Positions 27,164-35,818 of a stretch of 64,000 nt of DNA are shown piece by piece. Under the pieces are notes generated by a model. The model did no database searches. It was not told the origin of the DNA and saw only the letters and a program-made list of their open reading frames with translations. The stretch comes from an uncultured Clostridia bacterium (GTDB lineage Bacteria > Bacillota > Clostridia > Christensenellales > Borkfalkiaceae), in NCBI GenBank assembly GCA_944340905.1, contig CALVLT010000005.1:1-64000 (forward strand), in the 5' to 3' direction. The translations under genes and the position numbers were made by a program. Every line of letters starts with the position of its first letter. Within the stretch, counting starts at the first letter, position 1.

Positions 27164-28344
27164 GAGAATTCATTCGTCTGTACCTCTGTCCGCAGCGCGT
27201 CAGGGACTTTGACCGCTATGCGCTCGTTCAGAGCGTGCTCTGTCTGCTCACCGTGGGCGGGCTGTGCCTCGCCGTTGTCTTTTCGGAAAGAATGGGGGAG
27301 GCGGGCAATCTCGTGCTGCTCATTCTCTCGGCAGTCGCCGGTGTGCTGAGCGCGGTGTTTGCCGCCTTGCAGGAGCGCCGCAGTTTTCGGCTGTGCGACG
27401 AACAGCACGCGGACGATCTTGCAACGGCGCCGCAGGAGGAGCGCGAGCGCTCCGAGCGCTACTATTCCCATCTGCTTGCGCTCCGCAGCGGGCGCAGCAA
27501 GGTGCTTGGCGGCATGAGAACGGGCGCGGCGTACCTTGCTCTGATCGCAGGCGTCGTGTTTTCGCTGCTCTATCAGTTCGCCGTGATCGGCAGTGAGACG
27601 TACTTATACTGCCTTTTGGGCGACGCCGCCGTGGTATTTCTCGGATTTGTACTGCACGTTGTGAGTTCTATGCGGGCGGAGATTGCTTACAGCGCGTTTC
27701 GCACCGATATGCGGCAGGAGATCGCGTTCTACCGCGCGCGAGCGGTCGCGGGCGGCGTGCGCGTTGCAAAGGAGCCTGCCCGCCAGCCCTATGAGTATTT
27801 TCTGACGCAGGAGCTGCGGGGGGAATACCGCAGCGCGCAAAAAAGGTCGGGCTTGTCCGTCATCGGCTGGATGGCGGCATTCGTCATCGTATTTTTGACT
27901 GCGCTGGAGGATCTTTCTCCCGCCGCGCAGTTGGCGGTCGGTGCGGTTGCCGTCCTCCTCGTGGCGCTGATGGTATTTGAGACGGTGCGCCTTCAGATGC
28001 GCATGAATGCGATTTTGCGTGCCAATGCACAGCAGCTGCCCGCAACGCCGGAAGGGGAGACGATGTGCGGGTTGCAGGCGGCATTCGTCCGCTTGCAGCG
28101 GACGGGAAATCTTCTGTTCGGCACAGCGATCGCGCTCTCCGTACTGCTCGCCGTCGCCGTCACGGTGACGGGCTGTGTGCTCGGGGAGATCGCGCCGGCG
28201 GACATTCTTGAAAATATTGCGGGAACGCTGTTTCTCTGCCTGCTCATTGCGGGGGTGATTGCCCTTATCGTCTGGTTTGCGGTGTACGCAAGATACCGCA
28301 GCCGCGTAAAACCAATCGAAAGAGAGTTTGCGTCAAATGACTGA
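27160..28344 (+). CDS. membrane protein of unknown function
   Basis: I do not recognise this 394-residue protein. It has pairs of membrane helices around residues 25-70, 110-160, 235-275 and 320-380, separated by charged cytosolic stretches with many Arg and Glu (for example [13 protein letters not shown]). The start is a TTG overlapping the zinc-ribbon stop (TTGA) behind AGGGGGCGG. No transporter or enzyme signature is visible. Its tight packing with the SPFH and zinc-ribbon genes suggests that it is part of the same membrane complex. Confidence 0.7.
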   Translation: MREFIRLYLCPQRVRDFDRYALVQSVLCLLTVGGLCLAVVFSERMGEAGNLVLLILSAVAGVLSAVFAALQERRSFRLCDEQHADDLATAPQEERERSERYYSHLLALRSGRSKVLGGMRTGAAYLALIAGVVFSLLYQFAVIGSETYLYCLLGDAAVVFLGFVLHVVSSMRAEIAYSAFRTDMRQEIAFYRARAVAGGVRVAKEPARQPYEYFLTQELRGEYRSAQKRSGLSVIGWMAAFVIVFLTALEDLSPAAQLAVGAVAVLLVALMVFETVRLQMRMNAILRANAQQLPATPEGETMCGLQAAFVRLQRTGNLLFGTAIALSVLLAVAVTVTGCVLGEIAPADILENIAGTLFLCLLIAGVIALIVWFAVYARYRSRVKPIEREFASND

Positions 28345-28372
28345 CGCAAACGTGATCAGAACGGAGGACGCT

Positions 28373-28552
28373 ATGAAGGAGGCGGAAAAAACGAATAAAA
28401 CAAAAAAGCAGATTCCGCTGCGCCTGTCGCCCACGTTGTACGCGCAGCTGATGGAGTGGGCGGAGGCGGACTTTCGCTCGCTCAACGGACAGATCGAATA
28501 TCTTCTGACCGAATGCGTCCGGCGCCGCAAGGGGGAGGAGGAGGACAAATAA
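28373..28552 (+). CDS. ribbon-helix-helix (Arc-type) DNA-binding protein
   Basis: The 59-residue protein has a lysine-rich N-terminus, a beta strand QIPLRLSP that would enter the DNA major groove, and two helices ([13 protein letters not shown] and [16 protein letters not shown]), the Arc/MetJ pattern. The ATG at 28373 has GGAGG six bases upstream; ATGs at 28328 and 28337 overlap the previous gene and lack such a site. It ends the SPFH operon and may be its autoregulator, acting on the inverted repeat near the operon promoter. No toxin gene lies next to it. Confidence 0.8.
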   Translation: MKEAEKTNKTKKQIPLRLSPTLYAQLMEWAEADFRSLNGQIEYLLTECVRRRKGEEEDK

Positions 28553-28565
28553 CGGCATTATATAT

Positions 28566-28588
28566 AGTACTATGTCAGACATAATACT
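28566..28588. repeat. dispersed palindrome, copy 3 (best copy, upstream of ABC ATPase)
   Basis: The arms AGTACTATGTC (28566-28576) and GACATAATACT (28578-28588) flank a single A, with one mismatch in 11 pairs. It lies 13 bases after the ribbon-helix-helix stop and about 50 bases before the ABC ATPase start. Confidence 0.8.
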
Positions 28589-28639
28589 GTGATTTGTTTG
28601 GAAAAATCCGCGCATTGCACGAAAAATAAGGAGAAAAAT

Positions 28640-29431
28640 CTGGAGGAACTGGAACAAACTTCCTGCCCGGCGGTGCGGGAACCGCCTGCCGCACAGGGGG
28701 CGCGGGAGACGATCCTCGACTGCCGCGACCTGTTCAAATCCTACGGACAGACCGTTGCGCTGCAGAACGTCGATCTGAAGGTGCGTGCGGGCGGCATCGT
28801 GGGGCTGCTCGGACCGAACGGTAGCGGCAAGTCCACCCTCATCAAACTTGCGATGGGCATGCTGCAGCCCACGGTCGGGGAAATTCTGATCGCGGGAAAA
28901 AGACCGTGCAGCGCCACCAAGGCGATGACGGCATACCTGCCCGATGTCAATTTTCTGCCCGATTGGATGCGGGTGGAACAGGCGCTGCGCTACATCGCCG
29001 ATTTCTTTCCCGATTTCCGGCGCGATCGCGCGGAGATGATGCTCTCGCGCCTCGGCATCGGGCTGAAACAACGCATCAAGGCGCTTTCCAAGGGCAACAA
29101 GGAGAAGGTGGGGCTGATCGTCACGATGGCGCGCGATGCAAAGCTGTATATCCTTGACGAGCCGATCGCGGGCGTTGACCCCGCCGCGCGTGACTTTATT
29201 CTCGACATCATCTTCTCGCAAAAGCCGGAGGAGGCCACCATTCTGCTGTGTACCCACCTGATCGCCGATATCGAGCCGATCCTGACGCACGCCGTCTTTC
29301 TTGCAAACGGGCGCATCGTGTCCGTGCACCTTGCGAACTGGCTGGATATCCTCGTCGTGCTCCTCATCGACGCGGGGTGTTTCCTGCTCGTGCGCTATAT
29401 CCTCTCCCACAGGGCGATTCTCATCGTATGA
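28640..29431 (+). CDS. ABC transporter ATPase with an abnormal membrane-helix tail
   Basis: The ATPase belongs to the ABC-2 exporter type: Walker A LLGPNGSGKSTLIK, signature LSKGNKEKVGLI, Walker B LYILDEPIAGVDP and switch CTHLIADIE. After FLANGRIV, where relatives continue for some 25 soluble residues, it ends in one hydrophobic helix (LDILVVLLIDAGCFLLVRYI), like the last helix of an ABC-2 permease. No permease gene follows. An in-frame deletion joining ATPase and permease is the simplest explanation. The start is uncertain: AAGGAG (28628-28633) sits six bases before a CTG at 28640, whereas the GTG at 28589 abuts the palindrome and has no ribosome site. Confidence 0.75.
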   Translation: MEELEQTSCPAVREPPAAQGARETILDCRDLFKSYGQTVALQNVDLKVRAGGIVGLLGPNGSGKSTLIKLAMGMLQPTVGEILIAGKRPCSATKAMTAYLPDVNFLPDWMRVEQALRYIADFFPDFRRDRAEMMLSRLGIGLKQRIKALSKGNKEKVGLIVTMARDAKLYILDEPIAGVDPAARDFILDIIFSQKPEEATILLCTHLIADIEPILTHAVFLANGRIVSVHLANWLDILVVLLIDAGCFLLVRYILSHRAILIV

Positions 29432-30147
29432 CATTTGAAGAATACATATCGACGGAGACGTTCCGCAAGGAGCGCGAGCGGCTCCTCATCCACAAGAAAT
29501 ATTCCAAAGGGCGCACGATCGTATTTATCGCAGGGCTTGTGCTGGTTCTCGTCTCCGCCATCCTTCTTCCGAAAGAGGAGACGGGCACGCTCCTGTGGTA
29601 CGAGATCGCAGGGTATGTGCTCTTCGGCGTGGGGATGGTCGTCGTAGGAATCAGCGCCTTTCTCTCGCGCAAGGCGGACGACCGCAGGGAGGACAGCTTC
29701 ATGCGCCGCCCCGCCTTCGCAGCCGCGTTTTTGCTGTACGCAAGGCAGTATCTTGCATCGGGCTGGCGCGCGGAGAACGGCATCGTGCGCTACAACGTCG
29801 ATCTCCCCGCTGCGGCGGACAAGGACGTTCCCTCCTTTGCGCTCGTGCGCGGCGGGCAGAGAACGGAAATCTCATTTGCGCCCTTCGGGGAACATCTGGA
29901 CGCACTCGATGCGCTTGTCGTTACCAATTTCGCCCTGTTCACATGGCTGGAGAACGAAAGCGTCGTTGCGGAGCGCATCTCCTACCGCATTGTGGAAAAC
30001 GGCATGCAGATGCTCGACAAGATGGGGAGCGGAAAGGGCGGCGACGTCGTCCTCTACGAGGCGGGCAAGTGGAAATTTGCAGGCAGGACGCAGCGCAGGG
30101 AATACCGCTATATCGTAAAATACGCGCGCAAAAAACAACTGATATAG
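29428..30147 (+). CDS. membrane protein of unknown function, two helices
   Basis: The 239-residue protein has a charged N-terminus, two membrane helices (about 30-48 and 55-78) and a soluble C-terminal domain of about 150 residues (DVPSFALVRGGQRTEISFAP). The general layout resembles the protein at 10960, but there is no obvious sequence match. It starts at an ATG overlapping the ABC ATPase stop, so it was probably an accessory component of that transporter. Function unknown. Confidence 0.7.
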   Translation: MTFEEYISTETFRKERERLLIHKKYSKGRTIVFIAGLVLVLVSAILLPKEETGTLLWYEIAGYVLFGVGMVVVGISAFLSRKADDRREDSFMRRPAFAAAFLLYARQYLASGWRAENGIVRYNVDLPAAADKDVPSFALVRGGQRTEISFAPFGEHLDALDALVVTNFALFTWLENESVVAERISYRIVENGMQMLDKMGSGKGGDVVLYEAGKWKFAGRTQRREYRYIVKYARKKQLI

Positions 30148-30162
30148 ATTGCAAAAAAACAC

Positions 30163-30182
30163 GGGTGATTGGCCCGTGTTAT
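30163..30182. terminator. terminator between convergent genes
   Basis: ACACGGG and CCCGTGT around a six-base loop, with A-rich sequence on the left and TATTTGTT on the right, so it can act on both strands: after the protein at 29428 and after potD. Confidence 0.75.
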
Positions 30183-30185
30183 TTG

Positions 30186-31778
30186 TTAGTCAAGATTGCG
30201 CTGTTGAATGCGCTTGTAGCCCTTTTTGGGCGGGATACGGAAGAAGTCGATCTTGTTGCCGAACTTCAGCATGAGGACTGCTGCGACGACGAGTACGATC
30301 CCCACGCAGATGACGACGATCGCCCAGGTGTCGAGCGATTCGCTCTTGACGCGCGACCATAGCTCATTGATCGCCTCGTTCGCCTCCTCGCCGTAGTAGT
30401 CCATGACGGCGCAGCGCAGAGTCACATCCTCGGTGGGGTAATGCGCCTGAAGCTGGCGTTGTTCCGCCTGTTCTCTCTCCGCCATGAACACCGCGTCCTC
30501 GCTCCCGAAGAAGTATCTCAGGTCGTATTCCATGGGGTCCTCCGCCTCGGCCTCGTCCACCTCATAGCAGTCTTTCACATAGTCAAGCACGAGCGAGCCG
30601 TATTCCTCGTCATCGGGATCGCCCGAAATGACGCCAGAATAGCCGATATAGTACATGTTGCGCACGGCATTGTCGGGACGGGAGAGGAAGTTGACGAACG
30701 CCTGCGCCGCCTGCGTATTGGCGCCCTTGGGCATGACCCAGCCGTCAAACCACAGGTTGGCGCATTCCTCGGGGATGAAGAAGTTGAGAAGAGCCTGCTC
30801 CGTCTCGTTTCCCTCTTCGTCCTCGCCCGCCTCGGCAAGGTCCATGGCATACACGGCGTCGCCGCTCCAGGCAAAGTTCAGCCAGATGCGCCCGCTCACG
30901 ATGTCCGCCTTGCCCGTATCCGTCTCGTAGCTGTAGATATTGGCGTCCATCTCGTTCATGACTTCTTCGACGCGCGCGATCGTCTCATCGTCCGTCCGGT
31001 TGAGGATTGCGGCGAGCTGTGCGTTGTATTCCTCGTCGGCCAGCTCACCCGCCGTGTGTTGCTGCGCGAGGGCGGCGATCTCGTCCTGATAGAGGATGGC
31101 GAGCGCAACGAAGTAGGAATCGCGCACGTTGTCCTTGGTCGTCACCCTGTTGTTGTACTGCGGGGCGAGCATGGCGTTCCAGCCCAGCGCGCTCAGCTCC
31201 TCCTCATCCACATATTCGGGATTGTAGATAAAGCCCGTCACCCCCCACATGTAGCCCGCGGCATAGTCCGCCCAGGTGGAGGTGTCGCTCTCGTCCGCAC
31301 GGTTGATGCGGTTGCTTTCAAACATGTTGCGGATATAGGGGGACACGTGGCGGACGTAGTAATTTTCTTCGACGGAGGGGTCGAAAAATTCGTCGGTATA
31401 GGGCTGAAGGTAGTCCTCCGCCGCCAGTTTCATGATCATGTATTCCGAAGGGCACAGAAGGTCGTACTCGTCGCCAAGCTGCAGCTGGTTGTACATGTCC
31501 TCGTTGGTGCCGAACGTGGAGTATTCCACGCGGATGGGGGTGCCGTATGTCTCCTCGTACCACGCCTCGAAATCCTCGATCATGGCGGGGGCGGAGCCGT
31601 CCTCATTGACTTCATAGTCATATTCGTAGGAGCCCTCTCCGCCGAGGTCGATATATTCCTCCCAGTTGAACACCCGAAGGACGATGGTGTCGTCTCCCGC
31701 GCAGCCCGCCGCGGACAGCAGGGTTGGCATCAGGGCGAGGGAAGCAAGCGTAAGTGCGCCGATGCGTCTTTTCTTCAT
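30186..31778 (-). CDS. potD: spermidine/putrescine-type ABC transporter substrate-binding lipoprotein with C-terminal membrane helix
   Basis: PotD-like proteins bind polyamines outside the membrane and deliver them to PotBC. The signal peptide ends at a lipobox (LSAAGC), after which VLRVFNWEEYIDLGG is the classic start of the mature PotD fold. At 530 residues it is much longer than the usual 350. It carries internal acidic insertions and a C-terminal membrane helix (about 485-505, AIVVICVGIVLVVAAVLML) followed by a basic tail, so it would be anchored at both ends. It is the last gene of potABCD. Substrate preference is inferred from family and operon only. Confidence 0.88.
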   Translation of the reverse strand: MKKRRIGALTLASLALMPTLLSAAGCAGDDTIVLRVFNWEEYIDLGGEGSYEYDYEVNEDGSAPAMIEDFEAWYEETYGTPIRVEYSTFGTNEDMYNQLQLGDEYDLLCPSEYMIMKLAAEDYLQPYTDEFFDPSVEENYYVRHVSPYIRNMFESNRINRADESDTSTWADYAAGYMWGVTGFIYNPEYVDEEELSALGWNAMLAPQYNNRVTTKDNVRDSYFVALAILYQDEIAALAQQHTAGELADEEYNAQLAAILNRTDDETIARVEEVMNEMDANIYSYETDTGKADIVSGRIWLNFAWSGDAVYAMDLAEAGEDEEGNETEQALLNFFIPEECANLWFDGWVMPKGANTQAAQAFVNFLSRPDNAVRNMYYIGYSGVISGDPDDEEYGSLVLDYVKDCYEVDEAEAEDPMEYDLRYFFGSEDAVFMAEREQAEQRQLQAHYPTEDVTLRCAVMDYYGEEANEAINELWSRVKSESLDTWAIVVICVGIVLVVAAVLMLKFGNKIDFFRIPPKKGYKRIQQRNLD

Positions 31779-32590
31779 TTGCGCACCTCCTTCTTCCTGC
31801 GGCCCGCAAGGTTTGCCGAGATGGTGACGATGAGAATGATGATAAAGATGATGGTCGTCAGCGCCCAGAAGGAGGAGAGTGTCTGCGCCGTATGCGCGTT
31901 TCCGCGGATGGTCGCGTTGAACACGTAGGTGGAGATGGTGTCGAATCCCGAAGGGCGCGTGTAGACGGTGACGATATAGTCGTCCAGCGAGAGGGTGATG
32001 GCGAGCATGAATCCGGAGATGATGCCCGGCACGATCTGCGGCAGGATGACTTTGAAGAGCGCTTTTGCGGGCGATGCACCCAGATCGAGCGCCGCCTCGT
32101 AGAGGGAATTGTCCATCTGCTTGAGTTTGGGCATGACGGAAAGCACGACAAAGGGCGTGCAGATGACCATATGTCCCATGAGCAGGGTGAAGTAGGTCTT
32201 GGGCAGCCCGAACGCGACGAACATGATGGCGAGGGCGAGCGCGGTGACGATCTCCGCATTGATGATGGGGATGCGGGAGACGGCGCCCATTGTCGTTCTG
32301 ACGCGTTTTTTGCTGTAATACATGCCGATGGCGCCCAGCGTGCCGAGCACGGTGGAGAGCGCGGCGGAGGCAAATGCCAGCCCCAGCGTGTTGCCGATCA
32401 TCGTCATGGCCTGCGCATTGGTGAACAGATCGGTGTAGTGGTCAAAGGTGAAACCGCCCGAAGTGCCGATGATGTCCGTATCGATAAAGCTGTATACTGC
32501 GAGCAGCAGGATGGGGGCGTAGAGCAGCAGCAGAACGATGCCGATAAACGCCGCTTTCAGACATTTGATAACAATTGCTTTCCTGTTCAC
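31775..32590 (-). CDS. potC: polyamine-type ABC transporter permease PotC
   Basis: This is one of the two membrane subunits of the importer. It has 271 residues with six helices and the cytoplasmic coupling loop EAALDLGASPAKALFKVILPQI (EAA motif), which docks on PotA. Its stop overlaps the potD start (ATGA), and its start overlaps the potB stop in the same way. It fits the PotC rather than the PotB group by its place after PotB and by the FTFDHYTDLF region. Confidence 0.92.
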   Translation of the reverse strand: MNRKAIVIKCLKAAFIGIVLLLLYAPILLLAVYSFIDTDIIGTSGGFTFDHYTDLFTNAQAMTMIGNTLGLAFASAALSTVLGTLGAIGMYYSKKRVRTTMGAVSRIPIINAEIVTALALAIMFVAFGLPKTYFTLLMGHMVICTPFVVLSVMPKLKQMDNSLYEAALDLGASPAKALFKVILPQIVPGIISGFMLAITLSLDDYIVTVYTRPSGFDTISTYVFNATIRGNAHTAQTLSSFWALTTIIFIIILIVTISANLAGRRKKEVRK

Positions 32591-33375
32591 AGATTTGCCC
32601 CCCTTACCGTTTCATCTTCGCGGAAACCGCCCGTCAGCCAGGTGGACAGGAACACGACGATGAGCAGAATGAGCGCGACCATCGAGCCCATGTGCCAGTT
32701 GGTGCCGAAGTATTCGTAGATAAATTTGCCGATGATGGTGACTTTGGAATTGCCGAGCATGTCGGACACGACGTAGTTGGTCATGGAGGGCAGGAACACC
32801 ATCGTGATGCCGCTGGCAACGCCGGGCATCGAGAGGGGGAGCGTCACGCGCGTGAACGTCGTAAATCCGCCCGCGCCCAGATCGGAACTCGCCTCGTAGA
32901 GGCTCTCATCGATCTTGAGCATCGTCGTGTACAGGGGAAGGATCATAAAGGGCAGGAAGTCATACACCATGCCGAAGATGGTGTTGAAGTAGTTCGCCTC
33001 GCCTAAAAGGCCCACCCAGCTCAGAAGTTCGCGGATGGCGTTGATGCGCAGCACGAAGTTGATCCACATAGGGGTGACGAACAATAAGAGGATGACGAAC
33101 TTTTTCTTCATCTTGCTGCGCGCCAGAATGTAGGCGACGGGGTAGGCAATGGCAAGGCACACCGCCGTCGTGATGAATGCAATGACGAGGGAGTAGACGA
33201 TGGTGCTCAGCTTGGTCGGATCGGAAAAGAACTGGATGAAGTTCGTGAACGAGAGGTGCATCTCCTTGTCCGTGAAGGCATAGAAGAGGATGACCAGCAT
33301 GGGGATGATGACAAAGAATACGAGAAAGACGGCATAGGGGATGCCCAGTATCTTTCTGGAAAAGTGCAGTCTCAT
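32587..33375 (-). CDS. potB: polyamine-type ABC transporter permease PotB
   Basis: The second membrane subunit has 262 residues and six helices, with the EAA loop [22 protein letters not shown]. The N-terminus ([20 protein letters not shown]) is a membrane helix. Overlaps of four bases with potA and potC show strict coupling within the operon. It should form the channel with PotC. Confidence 0.92.
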   Translation of the reverse strand: MRLHFSRKILGIPYAVFLVFFVIIPMLVILFYAFTDKEMHLSFTNFIQFFSDPTKLSTIVYSLVIAFITTAVCLAIAYPVAYILARSKMKKKFVILLLFVTPMWINFVLRINAIRELLSWVGLLGEANYFNTIFGMVYDFLPFMILPLYTTMLKIDESLYEASSDLGAGGFTTFTRVTLPLSMPGVASGITMVFLPSMTNYVVSDMLGNSKVTIIGKFIYEYFGTNWHMGSMVALILLIVVFLSTWLTGGFREDETVRGANL

Positions 33376-34880
33376 TTTTTCTTGTCCTCCGCATGCTTGA
33401 GGGTGAGTTTGATCTTGTCCTTGGGCACAATGACGGAGACGCGGTCGTTTTCATTCCACAGATCGTCCGTGGCGAACACGAAGTCCTCCTCGTCCTCGCC
33501 GTCCGTGCGCACGATGAGGCGGTAGTGGTCGCCCTTGTAGATGATGGAGATGATGTGGCCCGTCGTGCCGCCTGCATCCTCGTCGTCGCTGATCTCAATG
33601 TCGCTCAGCCCGATCTCCACCCTGACTTCCGTGCCCGTCAGGTCAAGCTTTTCGCCCGCCGCGGTGACGAGGTATTCCTCCTCGTCGATATGGCTGCCCG
33701 GGTAGAGCTGGGTGACGTCGCACTCGAATTCGCCGTCTGCAAACTCCACCGTGTTGTGTTTGGTGATCACGCCGTCGAACACGTTGGAGGTGTACTTGGG
33801 CTTCATCAGGTGGATGCCGTCAGGTGCAATGTTCATGCCGATCAGATCGCCCTCGGCGCGGCTTTCCGTGCTTTGGATGACCACTTCGTATTTGCCGACC
33901 TGCACGGTGATCTCATAGTGGATGCCCTTGAATACGACAGAGATGACCGTCCCCTTGAGCGCGCCCTCCTCGGGTGCGCACATGAGCACGTCCTCGGGGC
34001 GGACGACGACGTCCACCGGCTCGTTGCGCTCAAAATCGTCCACGCAGTCAAAAATTTTGCCGCAGAACTTCACCTTGCGCTCGCCCACGACGGTGCCGTT
34101 GAAGATATTGCTCTCGCCGATGAAGTCCGCAACAAAAGTATTGGCGGGCTCGTTGTAGATGTCGGTGGGGGTGCCGATCTGCTGCACCACGCCGTCCGCC
34201 ATGACGACGATGGTGTCCGACATCGTGAGCGCCTCTTCCTGGTCGTGGGTGACGTAAATAAAGGTGATGCCCAGGCGCTTGTGCATCTCCTTGAGTTCGA
34301 TCTGCATCTCCTTGCGCATCTTCAGATCGAGCGCGCCGAGCGGTTCGTCCAAAAGCAGGATCTGCGGCTCGTTGACAATGGCGCGCGCAATGGCGACGCG
34401 CTGCTGCTGCCCGCCAGAAAGGGTGGCGATGGAGCGCTTTTCAAAGCCCTCGAGGTCGACGATCTCGAGCGCCTTTTCCACCTTCTCGCGGATCTCTTTT
34501 TTGGTGAGCCGCTCTTTTTTGGTATATTCCTTTCCCTCGTCGTTGCGGTATGTATTGAGAACGCGCTTGCACTTGAGGCCGAACGCAATGTTCTCGAACA
34601 CGTTCAGGTGCGGGAAGAGGGCATAGCGCTGAAACACCGTGTTGACGGGGCGCCGGTTGGGGGGAAGGGCGGAGATGTCCTTTCCGTTCAGCAGGATCTC
34701 GCCGCTCGTGGGCGGGTCGAATCCTGCGATCATTCTCAGCGTCGTCGTCTTGCCGCAGCCGGACGGGCCGAGAAAGGTGATGAATTCACCCCTGTTGACA
34801 TAGAAGCTCACGTTGTCGATGACGAGGTTGTCGTCATAGTACTTGGTGACGTTCTTCAGCTCGATGATGTGTTCAGCCAT
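33372..34880 (-). CDS. potA: polyamine-type ABC transporter ATPase PotA, enlarged C-terminal region
   Basis: The N-terminal 240 residues are a complete ATPase: [14 protein letters not shown] (Walker A), [15 protein letters not shown] (signature), [11 protein letters not shown] (Walker B) and [10 protein letters not shown] (switch). Compared with usual PotA (about 370 residues) it has a charged insertion after KCKR ([20 protein letters not shown]) and a C-terminal part of about 260 residues. That part is rich in acidic residues and seems to hold repeated TOBE-like regulatory folds ([17 protein letters not shown] and [17 protein letters not shown] look like two related units). It is the first transporter gene after the XRE-cupin regulator. 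Confidence 0.93.
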   Translation of the reverse strand: MAEHIIELKNVTKYYDDNLVIDNVSFYVNRGEFITFLGPSGCGKTTTLRMIAGFDPPTSGEILLNGKDISALPPNRRPVNTVFQRYALFPHLNVFENIAFGLKCKRVLNTYRNDEGKEYTKKERLTKKEIREKVEKALEIVDLEGFEKRSIATLSGGQQQRVAIARAIVNEPQILLLDEPLGALDLKMRKEMQIELKEMHKRLGITFIYVTHDQEEALTMSDTIVVMADGVVQQIGTPTDIYNEPANTFVADFIGESNIFNGTVVGERKVKFCGKIFDCVDDFERNEPVDVVVRPEDVLMCAPEEGALKGTVISVVFKGIHYEITVQVGKYEVVIQSTESRAEGDLIGMNIAPDGIHLMKPKYTSNVFDGVITKHNTVEFADGEFECDVTQLYPGSHIDEEEYLVTAAGEKLDLTGTEVRVEIGLSDIEISDDEDAGGTTGHIISIIYKGDHYRLIVRTDGEDEEDFVFATDDLWNENDRVSVIVPKDKIKLTLKHAEDKKK

Positions 34881-34913
34881 GTTCTCTCCTGTATGGTAAT
34901 TTATATTTGATTT

Positions 34914-35447
34914 CTAAAAGTTGGGTGGCGTGGAGATCCACAAAAATTTCGCGCGTCCCTTGCCCTTGTTGACGATGCGGTGTTCGCGGTTTGCCGTGTA
35001 GTAAAAGCTCTCGCCCTTTCTGGCGATGTGGGATTTGCCGCCCACCACGATGGCGATGCGCCCTTCGAGCACATAGCCGAATTCCTCGCCGTCATGGGGG
35101 AAGTCCACGGGGGCGGACGCCTCCGGTTCCAGTTCCACAAGCACGGGTTCCATCATGTTCTTCTGGGCATTGGGAATGACCCAGTTCCAGAGCATGCCGT
35201 CCGCCTGCTTTTCAATGTATTCGTCCTGCGAAAAGACGATTTTTTCCTCGCTGTCCTCGCGGAAGAAATCGGAAAGATTGCTGCCGAGAGCGTTGAGAAT
35301 ATCGGTGAGCGTGGCGATGGAGGGGCTTGTCAGGTCGTTTTCCAGCTGCGAGATATAGCCCTTTGTCAGCTCGCATCGGTCGGCAAGCTCGCCCTGCGTC
35401 AGGTTGTACTGCTGTCTGAGTTCTCGGATCTTTCTGCCGAGCTGCAT
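34914..35447 (-). CDS. XRE-cupin transcriptional regulator of the pot operon
   Basis: The 177-residue protein has an N-terminal helix-turn-helix (LADRCELTKGYISQLENDL) and a C-terminal cupin (PHDGEEFGYVLEGRIAIVVG), the PuuR-like arrangement that senses polyamines or related small molecules. It is the first gene of the potABCD transcript, 33 bases before potA. ATTAAAC/GTTTAAT repeats lie between its promoter and start, so it most likely represses its own operon. Confidence 0.9.
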   Translation of the reverse strand: MQLGRKIRELRQQYNLTQGELADRCELTKGYISQLENDLTSPSIATLTDILNALGSNLSDFFREDSEEKIVFSQDEYIEKQADGMLWNWVIPNAQKNMMEPVLVELEPEASAPVDFPHDGEEFGYVLEGRIAIVVGGKSHIARKGESFYYTANREHRIVNKGKGRAKFLWISTPPNF

Positions 35448-35473
35448 AAAAAACTCCTTTTCGGTTTCACCAT

Positions 35474-35530
35474 ATTAAACTTTTTGTCAGGTTTTACGGA
35501 ACTCTCGTAAAATTAAACGCAAAGTTTAAT
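35474..35530. promoter_or_regulatory. operator-like repeats upstream of the XRE-cupin gene
   Basis: ATTAAAC occurs at 35474-35480 and 35512-35518, and its inverse GTTTAAT at 35524-35530, making an inverted repeat with a five-base gap. The sites lie between the promoter and the gene, fitting autorepression. Confidence 0.6.
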
Positions 35531-35551
35531 AAAAATAAACCAACGGACGCT

Positions 35552-35580
35552 ATCATAATATAAACGAAAGAGAATGTCAA
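35552..35580 (-). promoter_or_regulatory. promoter of the XRE-cupin/potABCD operon
   Basis: On the minus strand TTGACA (35575-35580) and TATGAT (35552-35557) are 17 bp apart. The leader would be about 95 bases and includes the ATTAAAC repeats. Confidence 0.8.
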
Positions 35581-35630
35581 CTGTTTGAACGCATAAATTT
35601 CATGATTCTTTCAAAATTTTTTCGCAACAA

Positions 35631-35651
35631 AAAAGCGCCCCTCCGGAGCGC
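35631..35651 (-). terminator. minus-strand terminator
   Basis: The hairpin GCGCTCC/GGGGCGC is followed on the minus strand by TTTTTTGTT. It would end a transcript coming from the GC-rich stretch to its right, hinting that this stretch is transcribed. Confidence 0.6.
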
Positions 35652-35788
35652 AGTCTCATGGCCGTCAGTCTGAGCAGTGAAATGCAGAAAAAAGCGATGC
35701 GGTCTGTGGGGTAACCGCCACCCAAGGCAAAATAACGGTTTTGCCCGCCCGTCTGCCGTCATTCCGCGGGCGGAAAACGCAGGACAAC
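35652..35788 (-). ncRNA. possible structured RNA, family not recognised
   Basis: On the minus strand the stretch between the rpsT terminator and the next terminator has nested inverted repeats: CCGCCCG with CGGGCGG, GCAAAA with TTTTGC, and GGGT with ACCC. No promoter of its own is clear and no known RNA family is matched, so it may be only a 3' read-through region of rpsT. Confidence 0.25.
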
Positions 35789-35789
35789 G

Positions 35790-35818
35790 AAAAAACCCGC
35801 TCCCGATGGGGGAGCGGG
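35790..35818 (-). terminator. rpsT terminator
   Basis: CCCGCTCCC and GGGAGCGGG around a short loop, followed on the minus strand by TTTTTT (35790-35795). Confidence 0.85.

Noticed and set aside
28373..28552. Toxin-antitoxin pair with the ribbon-helix-helix protein as antitoxin
   Set aside because: No toxin-like gene is adjacent; the neighbours are a membrane protein and an ABC ATPase.
35577..35762. 61-codon minus-strand frame in the pot-rpsT gap
   Set aside because: It covers the pot promoter and a terminator, has no ribosome site and shows no protein-like pattern.
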